DNA of 64,000 nt from an uncultured Aquabacterium sp. (GTDB lineage Bacteria > Pseudomonadota > Gammaproteobacteria > Burkholderiales > Burkholderiaceae_C). The position numbers and the translations under genes were made by a program. Shown here piece by piece: positions 37,554 to 46,466 of this stretch. The notes beneath the pieces are model-generated. The model did no database searches and was not told the DNA's origin. It saw only the letters and a list, made by a program, of their open reading frames with translations. Every line of letters starts with the position of its first letter. Position 1 is the first letter of the stretch. Location of the stretch: assembly GCF_913773725.1 (NCBI RefSeq), contig NZ_CAJYGK010000016.1, forward strand, positions 124,001-188,000, written 5' to 3'.

Positions 37554-39656
37554 ATGCGGGCCTGCCCGTGCGGCCCGCGCGCCTCCGCGCGACCGACACG
37601 GCGCAGCCCCCGCCGCCTCCGTCTGCCTCGCCTCGTGTCCACCGCCCTGCCCTCTCGCTCCGCCGCGCCCCAGATCCCCATCCTGCCTGCAGCCCCGGCA
37701 GGCAACGCGGCGCCCGGCCCGGACACTGGCACACTGAAGGCCGGGCAGCACCTCCGCGTGCTGGCGCTCATCCCGCCGATGACGCAGCTCAACACGCCCT
37801 ACCCGTCGACCGCCTACCTGACCGGCTTTCTGCGCTCGCGCGGTGTGGCCGCGTTCCAGGAAGACTTGGCGCTTGCGCTGGTGCTGAAACTGCTGTCGCC
37901 CGACGGGCTGACCCGGCTGCGGCCGCTTGCCGAGGCCGTGCCCGAGCGCCGCCGCAGCGCCACCCTGCAGCTGTTCCTGGCCGAGTTCGACCGCTATCAC
38001 GCCACCATCGGCCGCGTGATCGCTTTCCTGCAAGGCCGCGACCCCACGCTGGCGCACCGCATCAACACCCGCGGCTACCTGCCCGAAGGGCCGCGTTTCC
38101 AGAGCCTCGACAACTACGTCGACGACGAGGGCGGAGACCCGCTGTCGTGGGCCTTCGGCGCCCTGGGCCTGCAGGACCGTGCCCGGCATCTGGCCACGCT
38201 GTACCTCAACGACCTGGCCGACGTGCTGAAGCAGGCCGTCGACCCGCGCTTCGAGTTCGTGCGCTACGCCGAATCGATTGCCGCCAGCCAGCACAGCTTC
38301 GACCCGCTGGCCGAGGCCCTGGCCACCCCGCCCAACCTGATCGACACGACGCTGGCCGCGTTGACGCTGGACGCCGTGCAGCGCCACCAGCCCGACCTGG
38401 TGCTGCTGTCCGTGCCCTTCCCGGGCAGCGTGTATGCCGCATTGCGCATCGCGCAGACCATCAAGGCGCACCATCCCACAGTGCGCATCGGCCTGGGCGG
38501 CGGCTTCGTCAACACCGAGCTGCGCGAGCTGGCCGAGCCACGCCTGTTCGATTTCGTCGACTTCGTGACGCTGGACGCCGGCGAGCGCCCGCTGCTGGCC
38601 CTGCTGGAGCACCTGGCCGGCGCCCGACCCACCGAACAGCTGGTGCGCACCTTCGTGCGCGACGAGACGGGGGCCGTGCGGTTGATGCGCCACCCGGAGC
38701 CGGACGTGCCGTTCGAGCACGTTGGCACACCCACCTGGGACGGCCTGCCGTTGCACGACTACCTGTCGCTGCTCGACATGCTGAACCCGATGAACCGGCT
38801 GTGGTCGGACGGGCGCTGGAACAAGCTCACGGTGGCGCATGGCTGCTACTGGAAGAAGTGCAGCTTCTGCGACGTGAGCCTGGATTACATCTCGCGCTAC
38901 GAAGCGGCTTCGGCCGCCGAACTGGCCGACCGCATCGAGGCGATCGTGAAGGAGACCGGCCAGACCGGCTTTCACTTTGTGGACGAAGCCGCGCCCCCCA
39001 AGGTGCTGCGCGCACTGGCTCATGAACTGATCCAGCGCCAGCTCGGCATCTCGTGGTGGGGCAATGTGCGCTTCGAAAAATCGTTCACGCCCGAGCTGTG
39101 CCAGCTGCTGGCCGACAGCGGCTGCATCGCCATTTCCGGCGGGCTGGAAGTGGCCAGCGACCGCCTGCTGCAGCTGATGAAGAAGGGCGTCTCGGTGGAA
39201 CAAGTCGCGCGCGTGACCCGGGCCTTCAGCGACGCCGGCATCCTCGTGCATGCCTACCTGATGTACGGCTTTCCGACGCAGACCGTGCAGGACACGGTCG
39301 ATGCACTGGAGTACGTGCGCCAGCTGTTCGAGAACGGCTGCATCCAGTCCGGCTTCTTCCACCGCTTTGCGTGCACCGTGCACTCACCGGTGGGGCAGGA
39401 CCCGGCCGCCTATGGCGTGACGCTGCAGCCGCTGCCGGCCGGTGGCTTCGCGAAGAACGACGTGGCCTTCATCGACCCCACGGGCGTCGACCACGACGCG
39501 CTGGGCAAGGCGCTGAAAAAGGCCATCTACAACTTCATGCATGGCATCGGGCTGGACGCCGATGTGCGCAGCTGGTTCGATGTGCGCGTGCCGAAACCCA
39601 CGGTGGGGCGACACCGGATTGCCAAGGCGCTGACCCAACGCAGCGGGGGCCGCTGA
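37554..39656 (+). CDS. Cobalamin-binding-domain radical SAM protein with a CX4CX2C cluster
   Basis: A protein of 700 residues from ATG 37554. The first 60 or so residues are Arg/Pro/Ala-rich and may be untranslated leader, with a later GTG or CTG start. Residues about 60-380 contain a B12-binding-like Rossmann region (LRVLALIPPMTQLNTPYPS, LVLLSVPFPGSVYAALRIA, VRIGLGGGFVN). The radical SAM cluster is Cys431-x4-Cys436-x2-Cys439 (GCYWKKCSFCDVS), one residue longer than the usual CX3CX2C. ISGGLEVAS and AYLMYGFPTQT follow as SAM-barrel strands. Such proteins often methylate or rearrange unactivated carbons; the substrate is unknown. Confidence 0.75.
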   Translation: MRACPCGPRASARPTRRSPRRLRLPRLVSTALPSRSAAPQIPILPAAPAGNAAPGPDTGTLKAGQHLRVLALIPPMTQLNTPYPSTAYLTGFLRSRGVAAFQEDLALALVLKLLSPDGLTRLRPLAEAVPERRRSATLQLFLAEFDRYHATIGRVIAFLQGRDPTLAHRINTRGYLPEGPRFQSLDNYVDDEGGDPLSWAFGALGLQDRARHLATLYLNDLADVLKQAVDPRFEFVRYAESIAASQHSFDPLAEALATPPNLIDTTLAALTLDAVQRHQPDLVLLSVPFPGSVYAALRIAQTIKAHHPTVRIGLGGGFVNTELRELAEPRLFDFVDFVTLDAGERPLLALLEHLAGARPTEQLVRTFVRDETGAVRLMRHPEPDVPFEHVGTPTWDGLPLHDYLSLLDMLNPMNRLWSDGRWNKLTVAHGCYWKKCSFCDVSLDYISRYEAASAAELADRIEAIVKETGQTGFHFVDEAAPPKVLRALAHELIQRQLGISWWGNVRFEKSFTPELCQLLADSGCIAISGGLEVASDRLLQLMKKGVSVEQVARVTRAFSDAGILVHAYLMYGFPTQTVQDTVDALEYVRQLFENGCIQSGFFHRFACTVHSPVGQDPAAYGVTLQPLPAGGFAKNDVAFIDPTGVDHDALGKALKKAIYNFMHGIGLDADVRSWFDVRVPKPTVGRHRIAKALTQRSGGR

Positions 39657-39660
39657 CAAG

Positions 39661-39687
39661 AAAAAAGCGGACCCGAAGGTCCGCTTT
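39661..39687 (-). terminator. Terminator of the third PEP-CTERM gene
   Basis: A perfect 10-base stem (AAAGCGGACC / GGTCCGCTTT) with a CGAA tetraloop. On the minus strand it is followed by a T-run (TTTTTT), ending the PEP-CTERM transcript from 39738-40226. It may also act, more weakly, on the converging radical SAM transcript. Confidence 0.75.
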
Positions 39688-39737
39688 GGAGAGAGGGCGC
39701 TGCGGGACGATGCCCGCGTAGGCGCACAGCGCGTCGA

Positions 39738-40226
39738 TCAGGCCGACTTGCGGCGGCGGGCCATCAGGCCGACCACGCCCAGACCCGCCAGCGTCATGGC
39801 GACGGAGCTGGCTTCCGGGACGGGGGGGATGTCCGGACCGACGTAGAACGTCAGGAACTGGGCCTGGGCCACCGAAGGCACAGACACCGACAGGGTGTAC
39901 GCGCCAGAGCCCAGAGAGTACACATAAGCGCCAGAAGCCGCTGGCGTGGCCGCGATGACCGTGCTGGAAGCGTCGGTGAGGGTGTGGGTTGCTGCGAACG
40001 ACAGGAACGTCACCGTCGAGGCATCCTCGGCAGCAATCGTGAACGTGTAGTCGTAATCACCCACCCCGATGAAGCTGGCCGGGGACGAGGAGGCGCCCGA
40101 GCCGGTCAGGTAAAAGGTCCCGAGGCCCAGTGTGCCCAGATTGACCGTCACAGCGGCCGACGCCGTGCCAGCCATCACGAAGGCTGCCGTGGCGGCCGCG
40201 TGCTTGATAAAAGATTTCACACTCAT
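39738..40226 (-). CDS. Secreted PEP-CTERM-like protein with a VPEA tag
   Basis: A 162-residue protein with a signal peptide ending GTASA (about residue 24) and a Ser/Thr/Gly/Ala-rich beta domain containing IGVGDYDYTFTIA. The C-terminal sorting signal is VPEA, a hydrophobic helix (MTLAGLGVVGLM), then ARRRKSA. The body resembles small PEP-CTERM proteins with an F-x-D-x-F-like patch. It is a single-gene unit with its own terminator at 39661-39687. Upstream, at about 40341-40357, is a CCCCTAAGGGC quasi-palindrome that might be regulatory. A surface or matrix role is likely; the function is unknown. Confidence 0.75.
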   Translation of the reverse strand: MSVKSFIKHAAATAAFVMAGTASAAVTVNLGTLGLGTFYLTGSGASSSPASFIGVGDYDYTFTIAAEDASTVTFLSFAATHTLTDASSTVIAATPAASGAYVYSLGSGAYTLSVSVPSVAQAQFLTFYVGPDIPPVPEASSVAMTLAGLGVVGLMARRRKSA

Positions 40227-40422
40227 CTTGAACTCCAGCAAAAGGTTGTTGCATTGAGACGAGCACCACCCTTGATTTAATTCGTTACTGCCTGTCAGGG
40301 CGCTCGCTGAGTGTGAATCTACGCCGCCCACTTCCCGGCACAACCCCCTAAGGGCTGAGACCCCCCTGTTCTGGTGGGTCAACCGGGGAACCTGGGCGTC
40401 TGAACCCCAGCGTGCAGGCATG

Positions 40423-40446
40423 AAAAAAGGGGGCTGACGCCCCCTT
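40423..40446 (-). terminator. Terminator of pckG
   Basis: Stem AAGGGGGC / GCCCCCTT with a four-base loop. On the minus strand it is followed by TTTTTT. It begins 38 bases after the pckG stop codon and separates pckG from the PEP-CTERM gene downstream. Confidence 0.8.
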
Positions 40447-40484
40447 GGTTTGTTCAGTCATCCGACTCAGTCGGATACCGCGTC

Positions 40485-42350
40485 TCACGCGGCCAGACGC
40501 TGCTCGAGCTTGGCCTTGGTGGCCGGCATGGCGGCGGGCAGGTTGTACGACAGCTGGGTGAACAGCTCGTCGTGCAGCTTCAACTCCTGCTGCCAGGCGG
40601 CCTTGTCGATGCCGATCACCGACTGGAACTGCTCCTTGGTGAAGTTCAGGCCGTTCCAGTTGATGTCTTCGTAGGTGGGGCTCACGCCGAAGGCGTTTTC
40701 CACGCCGCCGGCCTTGCCTTGCAGGCGACCCAGCATCCACTCCAGCACGCGCATGTTCTCGCTGTAGCCCGGCCAGACGAACTTGCCGTCGGCGCCCTTG
40801 CGGAACCAGTTCACGCAGAAGATCTTGGGCAGCGCGTGGCCGGCCCCCTGCAGCTTGGCGCCCAGGTCCAGCCAGTGCTGGAAGTAGTCGCTCATGTTGT
40901 AGCCCATGAAGGGCAGCATGGCGAACGGGTCGCGGCGCACCACGCCTTGCTGGCCGAAGGCCGCGGCGGTGGTTTCCGAACCCATGGTGGCGGCCATGTA
41001 GACGCCTTCGGTCCAGTCACGGGCCTCGGTCACCAGCGGCACGGTGGTCGAGCGGCGGCCGCCAAAGATGAAGGCGTCGATCGGCACACCGGCGGGGTTG
41101 TCCCATTCCGGGTCCAGCACCGGGTTGTTGGTGGCAGCCACGGTGAAGCGGGCGTTCGGGTGCGCAGCCTTGGTGCCCTTTTCCTTGGCGATGGCCGGGG
41201 TCCAGTCGTTGCCCTGCCAGTCGATCAGGTGAGCCGGGGCCTCGTCGGTCATCGACTCCCACCACACGTCGCCGTCGTCGGTCAGGGCCACGTTCGTGAA
41301 GATCACGTCGCGGTCCAGCGACTTCATACAGTTGAAGTTGGTCAGCGTGTTGGTGCCCGGGGCCACGCCGAAGTAGCCGGCTTCCGGGTTGATGGCGTAG
41401 AGCTTGCCGTCGGCACCCGGCTTGATCCAGGCGATGTCGTCACCGATGGTGGTGACCTTCCAGCCGTTGTAGCCCTCGGGCGGAATCAGCATCGAGAAGT
41501 TGGTCTTGCCGCAGGCAGACGGGAAGGCGGCGGCGACGTGGAACTTCTGGCCTTCAGGGTTGGTCACGCCCAGCAGCAGCATGTGCTCGGCCAGCCAGCC
41601 CTGGTCGCGGCCCATGGTCGAGGCGATGCGCAGCGCGAAGCACTTCTTGCCCAGCAGCGCGTTGCCGCCGTAGCCCGAGCCGTACGACCAGATCTCGCGC
41701 GTGGCAGGGTAGTGGACGATGTACTTGGTGTCGGGGTTGCACGGCCAGGCCACATCCTTCTGGCCTTCTTCCAGCGGTGCGCCCACGGTGTGCACGCACG
41801 GCACGAATTCGCCGTCGGTGCCCAGCACGTCGATCACGCCCTTGCCCATGCGGGTCATGAGCTTCATGTTGACGGCCACGTAGGCGCTGTCGGACAGCTC
41901 GACGCCGATGTGGGCGATGTTCGAACCCAGCGGGCCCATCGAGAAGGGCACGACATACATCGTGCGGCCCTTCATGGCGCCCTTGAACAGGGCGTTTTCG
42001 CCGGTCTGCAGCTTGGCGCGCATCTCGGCCGGGTCGCACCAGTTGTTGGTCGGGCCGGCGTCTTCCTTGCGGTCGGAGCAGATGAAGGTGCGGTCTTCCA
42101 CGCGGGCCACGTCGGACGGGTGGGTCCAGGCCAGGTAGGAGTTGGGGCGCAGCTCGGGGTTCAGCTTCTTGAACGAACCGGCTTCGACCAGCTTGGCGCA
42201 CAGGCGGTCGTATTCTTCGGTGCTGCCATCGCACCAGTAGATGTCCTTGGGCTGCAGCAGCGCAGCCATGTCGGCCACCCAGGCGACCAGTTTGGCGTTT
42301 TTGACGTACGCAGGTGCATTCACCTGCACGGCTTGTGCGGATGTGGACAT
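40485..42350 (-). CDS. pckG: Phosphoenolpyruvate carboxykinase (GTP)
   Basis: A 621-residue GTP-type PEPCK, the usual length. The reactive Cys and P-loop are in [12 protein letters not shown]. The metal/GTP region is [13 protein letters not shown], and [13 protein letters not shown] and CVNWFRKG are also present. The enzyme converts oxaloacetate to phosphoenolpyruvate in gluconeogenesis, linking the acetyl-CoA and crotonyl-CoA produced by the acyl-CoA operon to sugar synthesis on organic acids. ATG 42350 with GGAGC upstream was chosen; the longer open frame has no PEPCK similarity. Confidence 0.95.
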   Translation of the reverse strand: MSTSAQAVQVNAPAYVKNAKLVAWVADMAALLQPKDIYWCDGSTEEYDRLCAKLVEAGSFKKLNPELRPNSYLAWTHPSDVARVEDRTFICSDRKEDAGPTNNWCDPAEMRAKLQTGENALFKGAMKGRTMYVVPFSMGPLGSNIAHIGVELSDSAYVAVNMKLMTRMGKGVIDVLGTDGEFVPCVHTVGAPLEEGQKDVAWPCNPDTKYIVHYPATREIWSYGSGYGGNALLGKKCFALRIASTMGRDQGWLAEHMLLLGVTNPEGQKFHVAAAFPSACGKTNFSMLIPPEGYNGWKVTTIGDDIAWIKPGADGKLYAINPEAGYFGVAPGTNTLTNFNCMKSLDRDVIFTNVALTDDGDVWWESMTDEAPAHLIDWQGNDWTPAIAKEKGTKAAHPNARFTVAATNNPVLDPEWDNPAGVPIDAFIFGGRRSTTVPLVTEARDWTEGVYMAATMGSETTAAAFGQQGVVRRDPFAMLPFMGYNMSDYFQHWLDLGAKLQGAGHALPKIFCVNWFRKGADGKFVWPGYSENMRVLEWMLGRLQGKAGGVENAFGVSPTYEDINWNGLNFTKEQFQSVIGIDKAAWQQELKLHDELFTQLSYNLPAAMPATKAKLEQRLAA

Positions 42351-42719
42351 GAAGAAGCTCCGAAGTAAAAGACAGGGTCTCGACAACGCAAGCGGGCTCA
42401 GGCCAGGCCTGGCGGAATTGCGCTCTCGACACCCTGCTGGATCTGTGGCGTCCAGCAAGCAGCCGGCGGGTGGCCGGCACCCGGGGCGCGGCACGTAGGC
42501 ACTCCGGGGGGGTTCATGTCCTTCATCCGGGCAGGGTCGCCGCCAGGAGTCCAGCAAATCCGTCTCGCCGGTAGGGCTCGACAGGGCGCTCAGTGTAGTC
42601 CACTTGGCTCCATCTTGCTCCCCCCCTGGCGCGTGGGGTCATCCCCTACAGAACGAGAACGACGTCACAGCGACGACAGTCTTTTGTATGCTGACAAGCT
42701 CCATGAACATGACGCCCCG
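42351..42719. other. Intergenic region between pckG and the Mo/W transporter genes
   Basis: This 369-base divergent gap holds the promoters of pckG (minus) and probably of the substrate-binding protein gene (plus). I see no convincing sigma-70 pair, no recognisable riboswitch and no Moco (moaA-type) motif. Two G/C tracts flanking 42600-42660 could form weak hairpins. No gene with a plausible start and ribosome binding site was found here. Confidence 0.5.
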
Positions 42720-43535
42720 ATGTTTCCCCTCGATCGCCGAGCCGTTTTAAGGCGCCTTCCCACCCTCTTCTCTCCCTGCCTGGTGCCGGCGTTGGGGCAG
42801 GCCCGTCCAGCCGACAAGGCGCAGGACCAAGCGATGCAAATCGGGGTCGATCCGGCTCTGGCAGCAAGCGGCGTGCCTTCGCGCTGGTCTCAGGCACTGG
42901 CGCGCGACCTGGGCTGGACACCGAAGTGGCACGCCGAGCCCGCCGCGCGTCTGCTGGAACGGCTGGGTCAGGGCCAGCTGGATGCCGGGGTGTTTCTGTC
43001 CCATCCGATGGCAGACGTTCTCGTGCAGCAAGGGTTGGTTCACAACCGGACGCCGCTGGCCCGCACTGCGGTGTACCTGGTCGGCCCCCAGGCTGATCTG
43101 GCAGGCCTTCGACAGCAGGACGACCTGGCCGGGGCTCTCGCACAAGTTGTGCTGGCCCATCAGGCCGGCGCCGCGCGGTGGGCACCACCCGCTGCAGGCT
43201 CTTCGCTCGAGGCGCTCTCCAGCCGGTTGCTGCAGGGGCACGTCGTGTCGCAGTTGAGGGCCTCGGCCCCTCCCTCACGCCCGCGCAGCGACGACATCGA
43301 CCGTCACCCGGCCTACCGGCTGACGACCCGGGCGGAATGGGAGGCCGGAGGCGGCGCGCAGGCCGGCACACGGGTGTGGGTGGCCGGCGACGAAGAAGCG
43401 GCGTTGCTCGCTGAATTCGCGCTGCCGATGCGCCGCCGCCATCCTGCCGCCCGCTTGCTGTCCCAATGGCTGCAGGGTCGGATGGCAGAAGGCGCCTGGC
43501 GCCAAGGGCGCCCCGGCTGGGTGCCGGTGCGGTGA
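42720..43535 (+). CDS. Periplasmic substrate-binding protein, tungstate/molybdate (TupA/ModA)-like, divergent
   Basis: A 271-residue protein with an N-terminal export signal (RRAVLRRL then a short hydrophobic stretch ending ALGQA). The body has the order seen in TupA-type proteins: an early ligand loop (QIGVDPALAASGVP), LLERLGQGQLDAGVFLSHP, and then AVYLVGPQADLAGLRQQDD. Identity to the family looks low, and the expected Ser/Thr ligand pattern of the first loop (TTSxxDSG in TupA) is not preserved. It is the first gene of an SBP-permease-ATPase set. Assignment to molybdate/tungstate comes mainly from the permease and the C-terminal domain of the ATPase. Confidence 0.6.
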   Translation: MFPLDRRAVLRRLPTLFSPCLVPALGQARPADKAQDQAMQIGVDPALAASGVPSRWSQALARDLGWTPKWHAEPAARLLERLGQGQLDAGVFLSHPMADVLVQQGLVHNRTPLARTAVYLVGPQADLAGLRQQDDLAGALAQVVLAHQAGAARWAPPAAGSSLEALSSRLLQGHVVSQLRASAPPSRPRSDDIDRHPAYRLTTRAEWEAGGGAQAGTRVWVAGDEEAALLAEFALPMRRRHPAARLLSQWLQGRMAEGAWRQGRPGWVPVR

Positions 43536-43569
43536 TGCAGCCTCGTCACCCACCCGGACGCCCGCGCCC

Positions 43570-44292
43570 ATGACGCCGACCGAACTGGCCGCGCTGCGGA
43601 CCAGCGCCCTGATTGCCTGCCTTGCCGTGACGTTGTGCACGCCCCTTGCCGTGGCCCTGGCGAACTGGACGAACCGGGTGCAAGGGCGGAGCGGCGTGTG
43701 GCTCAGCACGGTCCTGCTTGCGCCCATGGTGCTGTCACCCGCCATCGTGGGCCTGGGCCTCGCTGGCCTGCTCTCGCATCGCGCGCCCGTCGGCGCCTGG
43801 GCGGCGTCACTGCCCGGTGGTACCGCCGAATGGATGCCGACAGGGCTGACCCTGGCTGCCTGTGTCCTGACCCTGCCGCTGATGGTGCGCGCGCTGCGCC
43901 CGGCTTTCGCCGTACAGGATCCGATGCGGGTGCCGGTGGCACGCACGCTGGGCGCCAGTGCATGGCAAGCCTGGTGGACCGTGACCCTGCCAGCGGCCTG
44001 GCCGGCGGTGGTGTCTGCCATGGCCCTGGGGTGGGCAGCGGCCTGGGGGGAAACGGGGGCAGCCATCGTGCTCGTCACCCGGCTCCCTCAGGGCGCCGGA
44101 GACCTGCCCCTCTCGGTGCCCCTGGCATTGGCCAGCGAAATGGGACCAGCCGACAGCCCGCTGGGCAACCGCCTGGCATGGGTGGCGCTGGCCGTGTCCG
44201 TGCTGGCCACCCTGGTCAGCGAATGGAGCCGCGCGCGCTGGCAGCGGCTCGGCCGTGAGGCCTCAGCGGCCTGGAACGCCCACCATGGGTGA
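43570..44292 (+). CDS. ModB/TupB-like ABC permease
   Basis: A 240-residue inner-membrane protein with about five to six helices. It carries the cytoplasmic EAA-type loop (ARTLGASAWQAWWTVTLPAAW, with the conserved Gly and Leu-Pro) that docks onto an ABC ATPase. ALGWAAAWGETGAAIVL follows, typical of molybdate/tungstate permeases. It starts 34 bases after the binding-protein stop and overlaps the ATPase start by eight bases. The permease itself looks intact, unlike its partner ATPase. Confidence 0.75.
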   Translation: MTPTELAALRTSALIACLAVTLCTPLAVALANWTNRVQGRSGVWLSTVLLAPMVLSPAIVGLGLAGLLSHRAPVGAWAASLPGGTAEWMPTGLTLAACVLTLPLMVRALRPAFAVQDPMRVPVARTLGASAWQAWWTVTLPAAWPAVVSAMALGWAAAWGETGAAIVLVTRLPQGAGDLPLSVPLALASEMGPADSPLGNRLAWVALAVSVLATLVSEWSRARWQRLGREASAAWNAHHG

Positions 44293-45439
44293 GCGCGGCC
44301 AGCCCTTGCCACGGGCCCTGGGCGTGGCCCTGCGCCTGCAGCGACCGGGGCTCGACATCCAGGCCCAGTTCCGCGTGCCCCCCGGGCGCGTGTGTGCACT
44401 TGTGGGCCGCCCCGGGGCCGGCAAGACCGCCCTGCTGATGGCAACGGCCGGGCTGCTGCCCGCCATCGGGGGGCGTGTGACGCTCGGCGCCGACCCGCTG
44501 TACGACGCGGCCACCGGCCTGAATCTGCCGCCCCATGTGCGCCGCCTGGGCTGGGTCGATGGGCAAGCGCATCTGTTCCCCCACCTGACCGTGCAGGGCA
44601 ACCTGATGTACGGCCACCGCGTGGGCGGGGGCGACCGGGGGCCGCGCCTGGAGGAGATCGCCCGCTGGCTGGCCATCGAACCCCTGTTGCAACACCGTGC
44701 CACCCAGCTGTCTGCGGCCGACGCCTTCCGGGTGGCGCTGGGCCGCGCCCTGCTGGCCCATCCCCATGCCCTGCTGCTGGACGACCCGCTGGCCCGTGTG
44801 CCGACCGAGGCGCGCCCGCCGCTGCTGGCCTTGCTGGCCCAGCTGCCCGCTCGCCAGCCCTTGCCCCTGGTGCTGGTGAGCCCGCGCATGGACGAGGTCA
44901 TCCAGCTCGCCGACGAGATCGTCGTGCTGCACGAAGGGCGCATGGCCAGCGCGGGGCCTGCCCCCCACATCCTGTCCGATGTCTCGCTGTCGTCCTTTCT
45001 GGAGGGCGAGCACGCCGGCACCGTGCTGGATGGGGTGGTGAAACGGCACGATGTCAGCTGGCTGCTCAGCGAGGTCGATGTCGGCGGCCAGCGCCTGACG
45101 GTGCCCGCCATGCTGCACCCCGTTGGCAGCCGGGTCCGGGTCAAGCTGCGGGCACGTGACGTCGCCTTGCATCGCCACCCCCCGAGCGACACCAGCGTGA
45201 GCAACCACCTGCGCGGGCGGGTCGCTCAGATCATGCTGGCCGGCGAGCACGGGATTTATGGTGCGGTGGTCGTCGAGCTCGACCGCGCGGCAGACCCGAG
45301 CGAGCCGACGCAGGCACCGCCCGCCACGCTGTGGGCCTTGCTGACCCGCAAATCCATCCAGCAGATGGGCTGGGCACCCGGGCAGCCGTGCGTGGTCGGC
45401 CTCAAGGCGATGGCGATCAACGTGTTCCCCTGGCGCTGA
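44285..45439 (+). CDS. ModC-like ABC ATPase with degenerate catalytic motifs
   Basis: A 384-residue protein with a ModC layout: ABC domain (about 1-240) and a C-terminal Mop/TOBE region (about 255-384). Walker A is intact (GRPGAGKT, 41-48). Other motifs depart from ModC: the Q-loop VFQD reads VDGQ (91-94), the signature LSGGE reads LSAAD (142-146), the catalytic Glu after Walker B is Asp167 (LLLDDP), the D-loop SLD reads RVP, and the switch His is Pro200 (VSPRMDE). It may bind ATP but hydrolyse it poorly, act mainly as a Mo/W-sensing regulator, or be decaying. The frame is intact and overlaps the permease gene. Confidence 0.7.
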   Translation: MGERGQPLPRALGVALRLQRPGLDIQAQFRVPPGRVCALVGRPGAGKTALLMATAGLLPAIGGRVTLGADPLYDAATGLNLPPHVRRLGWVDGQAHLFPHLTVQGNLMYGHRVGGGDRGPRLEEIARWLAIEPLLQHRATQLSAADAFRVALGRALLAHPHALLLDDPLARVPTEARPPLLALLAQLPARQPLPLVLVSPRMDEVIQLADEIVVLHEGRMASAGPAPHILSDVSLSSFLEGEHAGTVLDGVVKRHDVSWLLSEVDVGGQRLTVPAMLHPVGSRVRVKLRARDVALHRHPPSDTSVSNHLRGRVAQIMLAGEHGIYGAVVVELDRAADPSEPTQAPPATLWALLTRKSIQQMGWAPGQPCVVGLKAMAINVFPWR

Positions 45440-45517
45440 GCGGTGCATGGCAGGCGGCGCGCCGACGTCACGGGCGCGGCGGTTATGCTCGGCGCTCCGT
45501 TCGTGCAGGAGTTGCCC

Positions 45518-46120
45518 ATGTCCCTCGTTCGCCGCGTGCTGTCCGTCAACGTCGCCCAGACGCAGCCCATGATGATCGAGGGGCGGCGCATCCTCACCGG
45601 CATCGGCAAGCGCCCGGTCGGTTCGCCCGACATGCCCACGCGGGTGGCCGTGAAGGCGCTGGGCCTGGAGGGGGACGAGCAGGCCGACCTGACGGTGCAT
45701 GGCGGCGTCAGCAAGGCGGTGTACGCCTATCCGCACGAGCACTACGCCTTCTGGGAAACGGTGCGGGCGCAGGCCGGCGTGCAGGAGTGGGGTGCGCCCC
45801 TGCCCATCGGCCTGCCCGGCGAGAACCTCACGATCACCGGACTGCTGGAATCGGACGCCTACATCGGCGACCTGCTGAAGTTCCCGGACTGCACGCTGGC
45901 GATCAGCGAGCCCCGGCGGCCTTGCTACAAGTTCGCCGCGGTGATGGGCTTTCCGCAGGCGCTGAAGATGATGGCGCAGTCGGGCTGGTGCGGCTTCTAC
46001 CTGTCGGTGCGGGTGCCCGGCACGATCGCGGCCGGCGAGCCCTTCGAGCTGATCCGCGGGCCGCAGGAGGTGAGCATTGCCGACCTGTTCCGCGCGAAGA
46101 TGCGCAAGGAAGCGGCCTGA
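45518..46120 (+). CDS. MOSC-domain protein, YiiM-like
   Basis: A 200-residue protein with the MOSC core: KALGLEGDEQADLTVHGGVSKAVYAYPHEHY, split over the first half, and EPRRPCYKF with the conserved Cys that ligates the molybdenum cofactor. The layout matches YiiM, which reduces N-hydroxylated compounds such as 6-hydroxylaminopurine and detoxifies base analogues. ATG 45518 has GCAGGA upstream; an earlier ATG at 45443 lacks one. It follows the Mo/W transporter genes by 78 bases, which is functionally apt because it needs molybdenum cofactor. Confidence 0.85.
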   Translation: MSLVRRVLSVNVAQTQPMMIEGRRILTGIGKRPVGSPDMPTRVAVKALGLEGDEQADLTVHGGVSKAVYAYPHEHYAFWETVRAQAGVQEWGAPLPIGLPGENLTITGLLESDAYIGDLLKFPDCTLAISEPRRPCYKFAAVMGFPQALKMMAQSGWCGFYLSVRVPGTIAAGEPFELIRGPQEVSIADLFRAKMRKEAA

Positions 46121-46145
46121 GCCACTCTCGGCGGGGCTGAGGCCG

Positions 46146-46466
46146 TCAGTCGTCGTGGTCCCAGCGGGCCAGCGCGCGGCGTACTTCGTCCAGCCACTGC
46201 CGCTGTTCGGCCGATGAGGCCAGGGGGCGCCGTACCCAGTCCGGCCGCTGGGCCGGGCGCTTGACCAGCGCCACCGACAGGGTAGGCGCACCTTCGGTGC
46301 GGGCCAACTCGATCGCCGGCAGCCCCTGCCACGTGAAGCGCACCGGGGTGCTGCCCGGCTGCTCGACCAGCGGGCGGCACTCGCGCAGCGCGCGCCGCAG
46401 CGTCACCAATGCTTCGTCGGGCTTGTAGGCGGGCATGGCAAAGAAATCACCGAGGTCATCCGGCAT
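46146..46466 (-). CDS. Small conserved-looking hypothetical protein downstream of the 5'-nucleotidase
   Basis: I do not recognise this 106-residue protein. It begins MPDDLGDFFAMPAYKPDEAL, has a central predicted beta segment (TPVRFTWQGLPAIELA) and a basic helical C-terminus rich in Arg and Trp. It overlaps the end of the nucleotidase gene by 11 bases, so it is translationally coupled and probably works with it. No signal peptide or membrane helix is present. Confidence 0.65.
   Translation of the reverse strand: MPDDLGDFFAMPAYKPDEALVTLRRALRECRPLVEQPGSTPVRFTWQGLPAIELARTEGAPTLSVALVKRPAQRPDWVRRPLASSAEQRQWLDEVRRALARWDHDD

Noticed and set aside
40227-40422. A sigma-54 promoter (TGGCAC-N5-TTGC) upstream of the third PEP-CTERM gene, as known for PrsK/PrsR-controlled PEP-CTERM genes.
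   Set aside because: No acceptable match was found on the minus strand in this gap or upstream of the other two PEP-CTERM genes.
44216-46291. A 691-codon minus-strand open frame opposite the ModC-like and MOSC genes.
   Set aside because: The composition is that of a shadow frame, and the plus-strand genes carry clear domain motifs, even though the ATPase motifs are degenerate.
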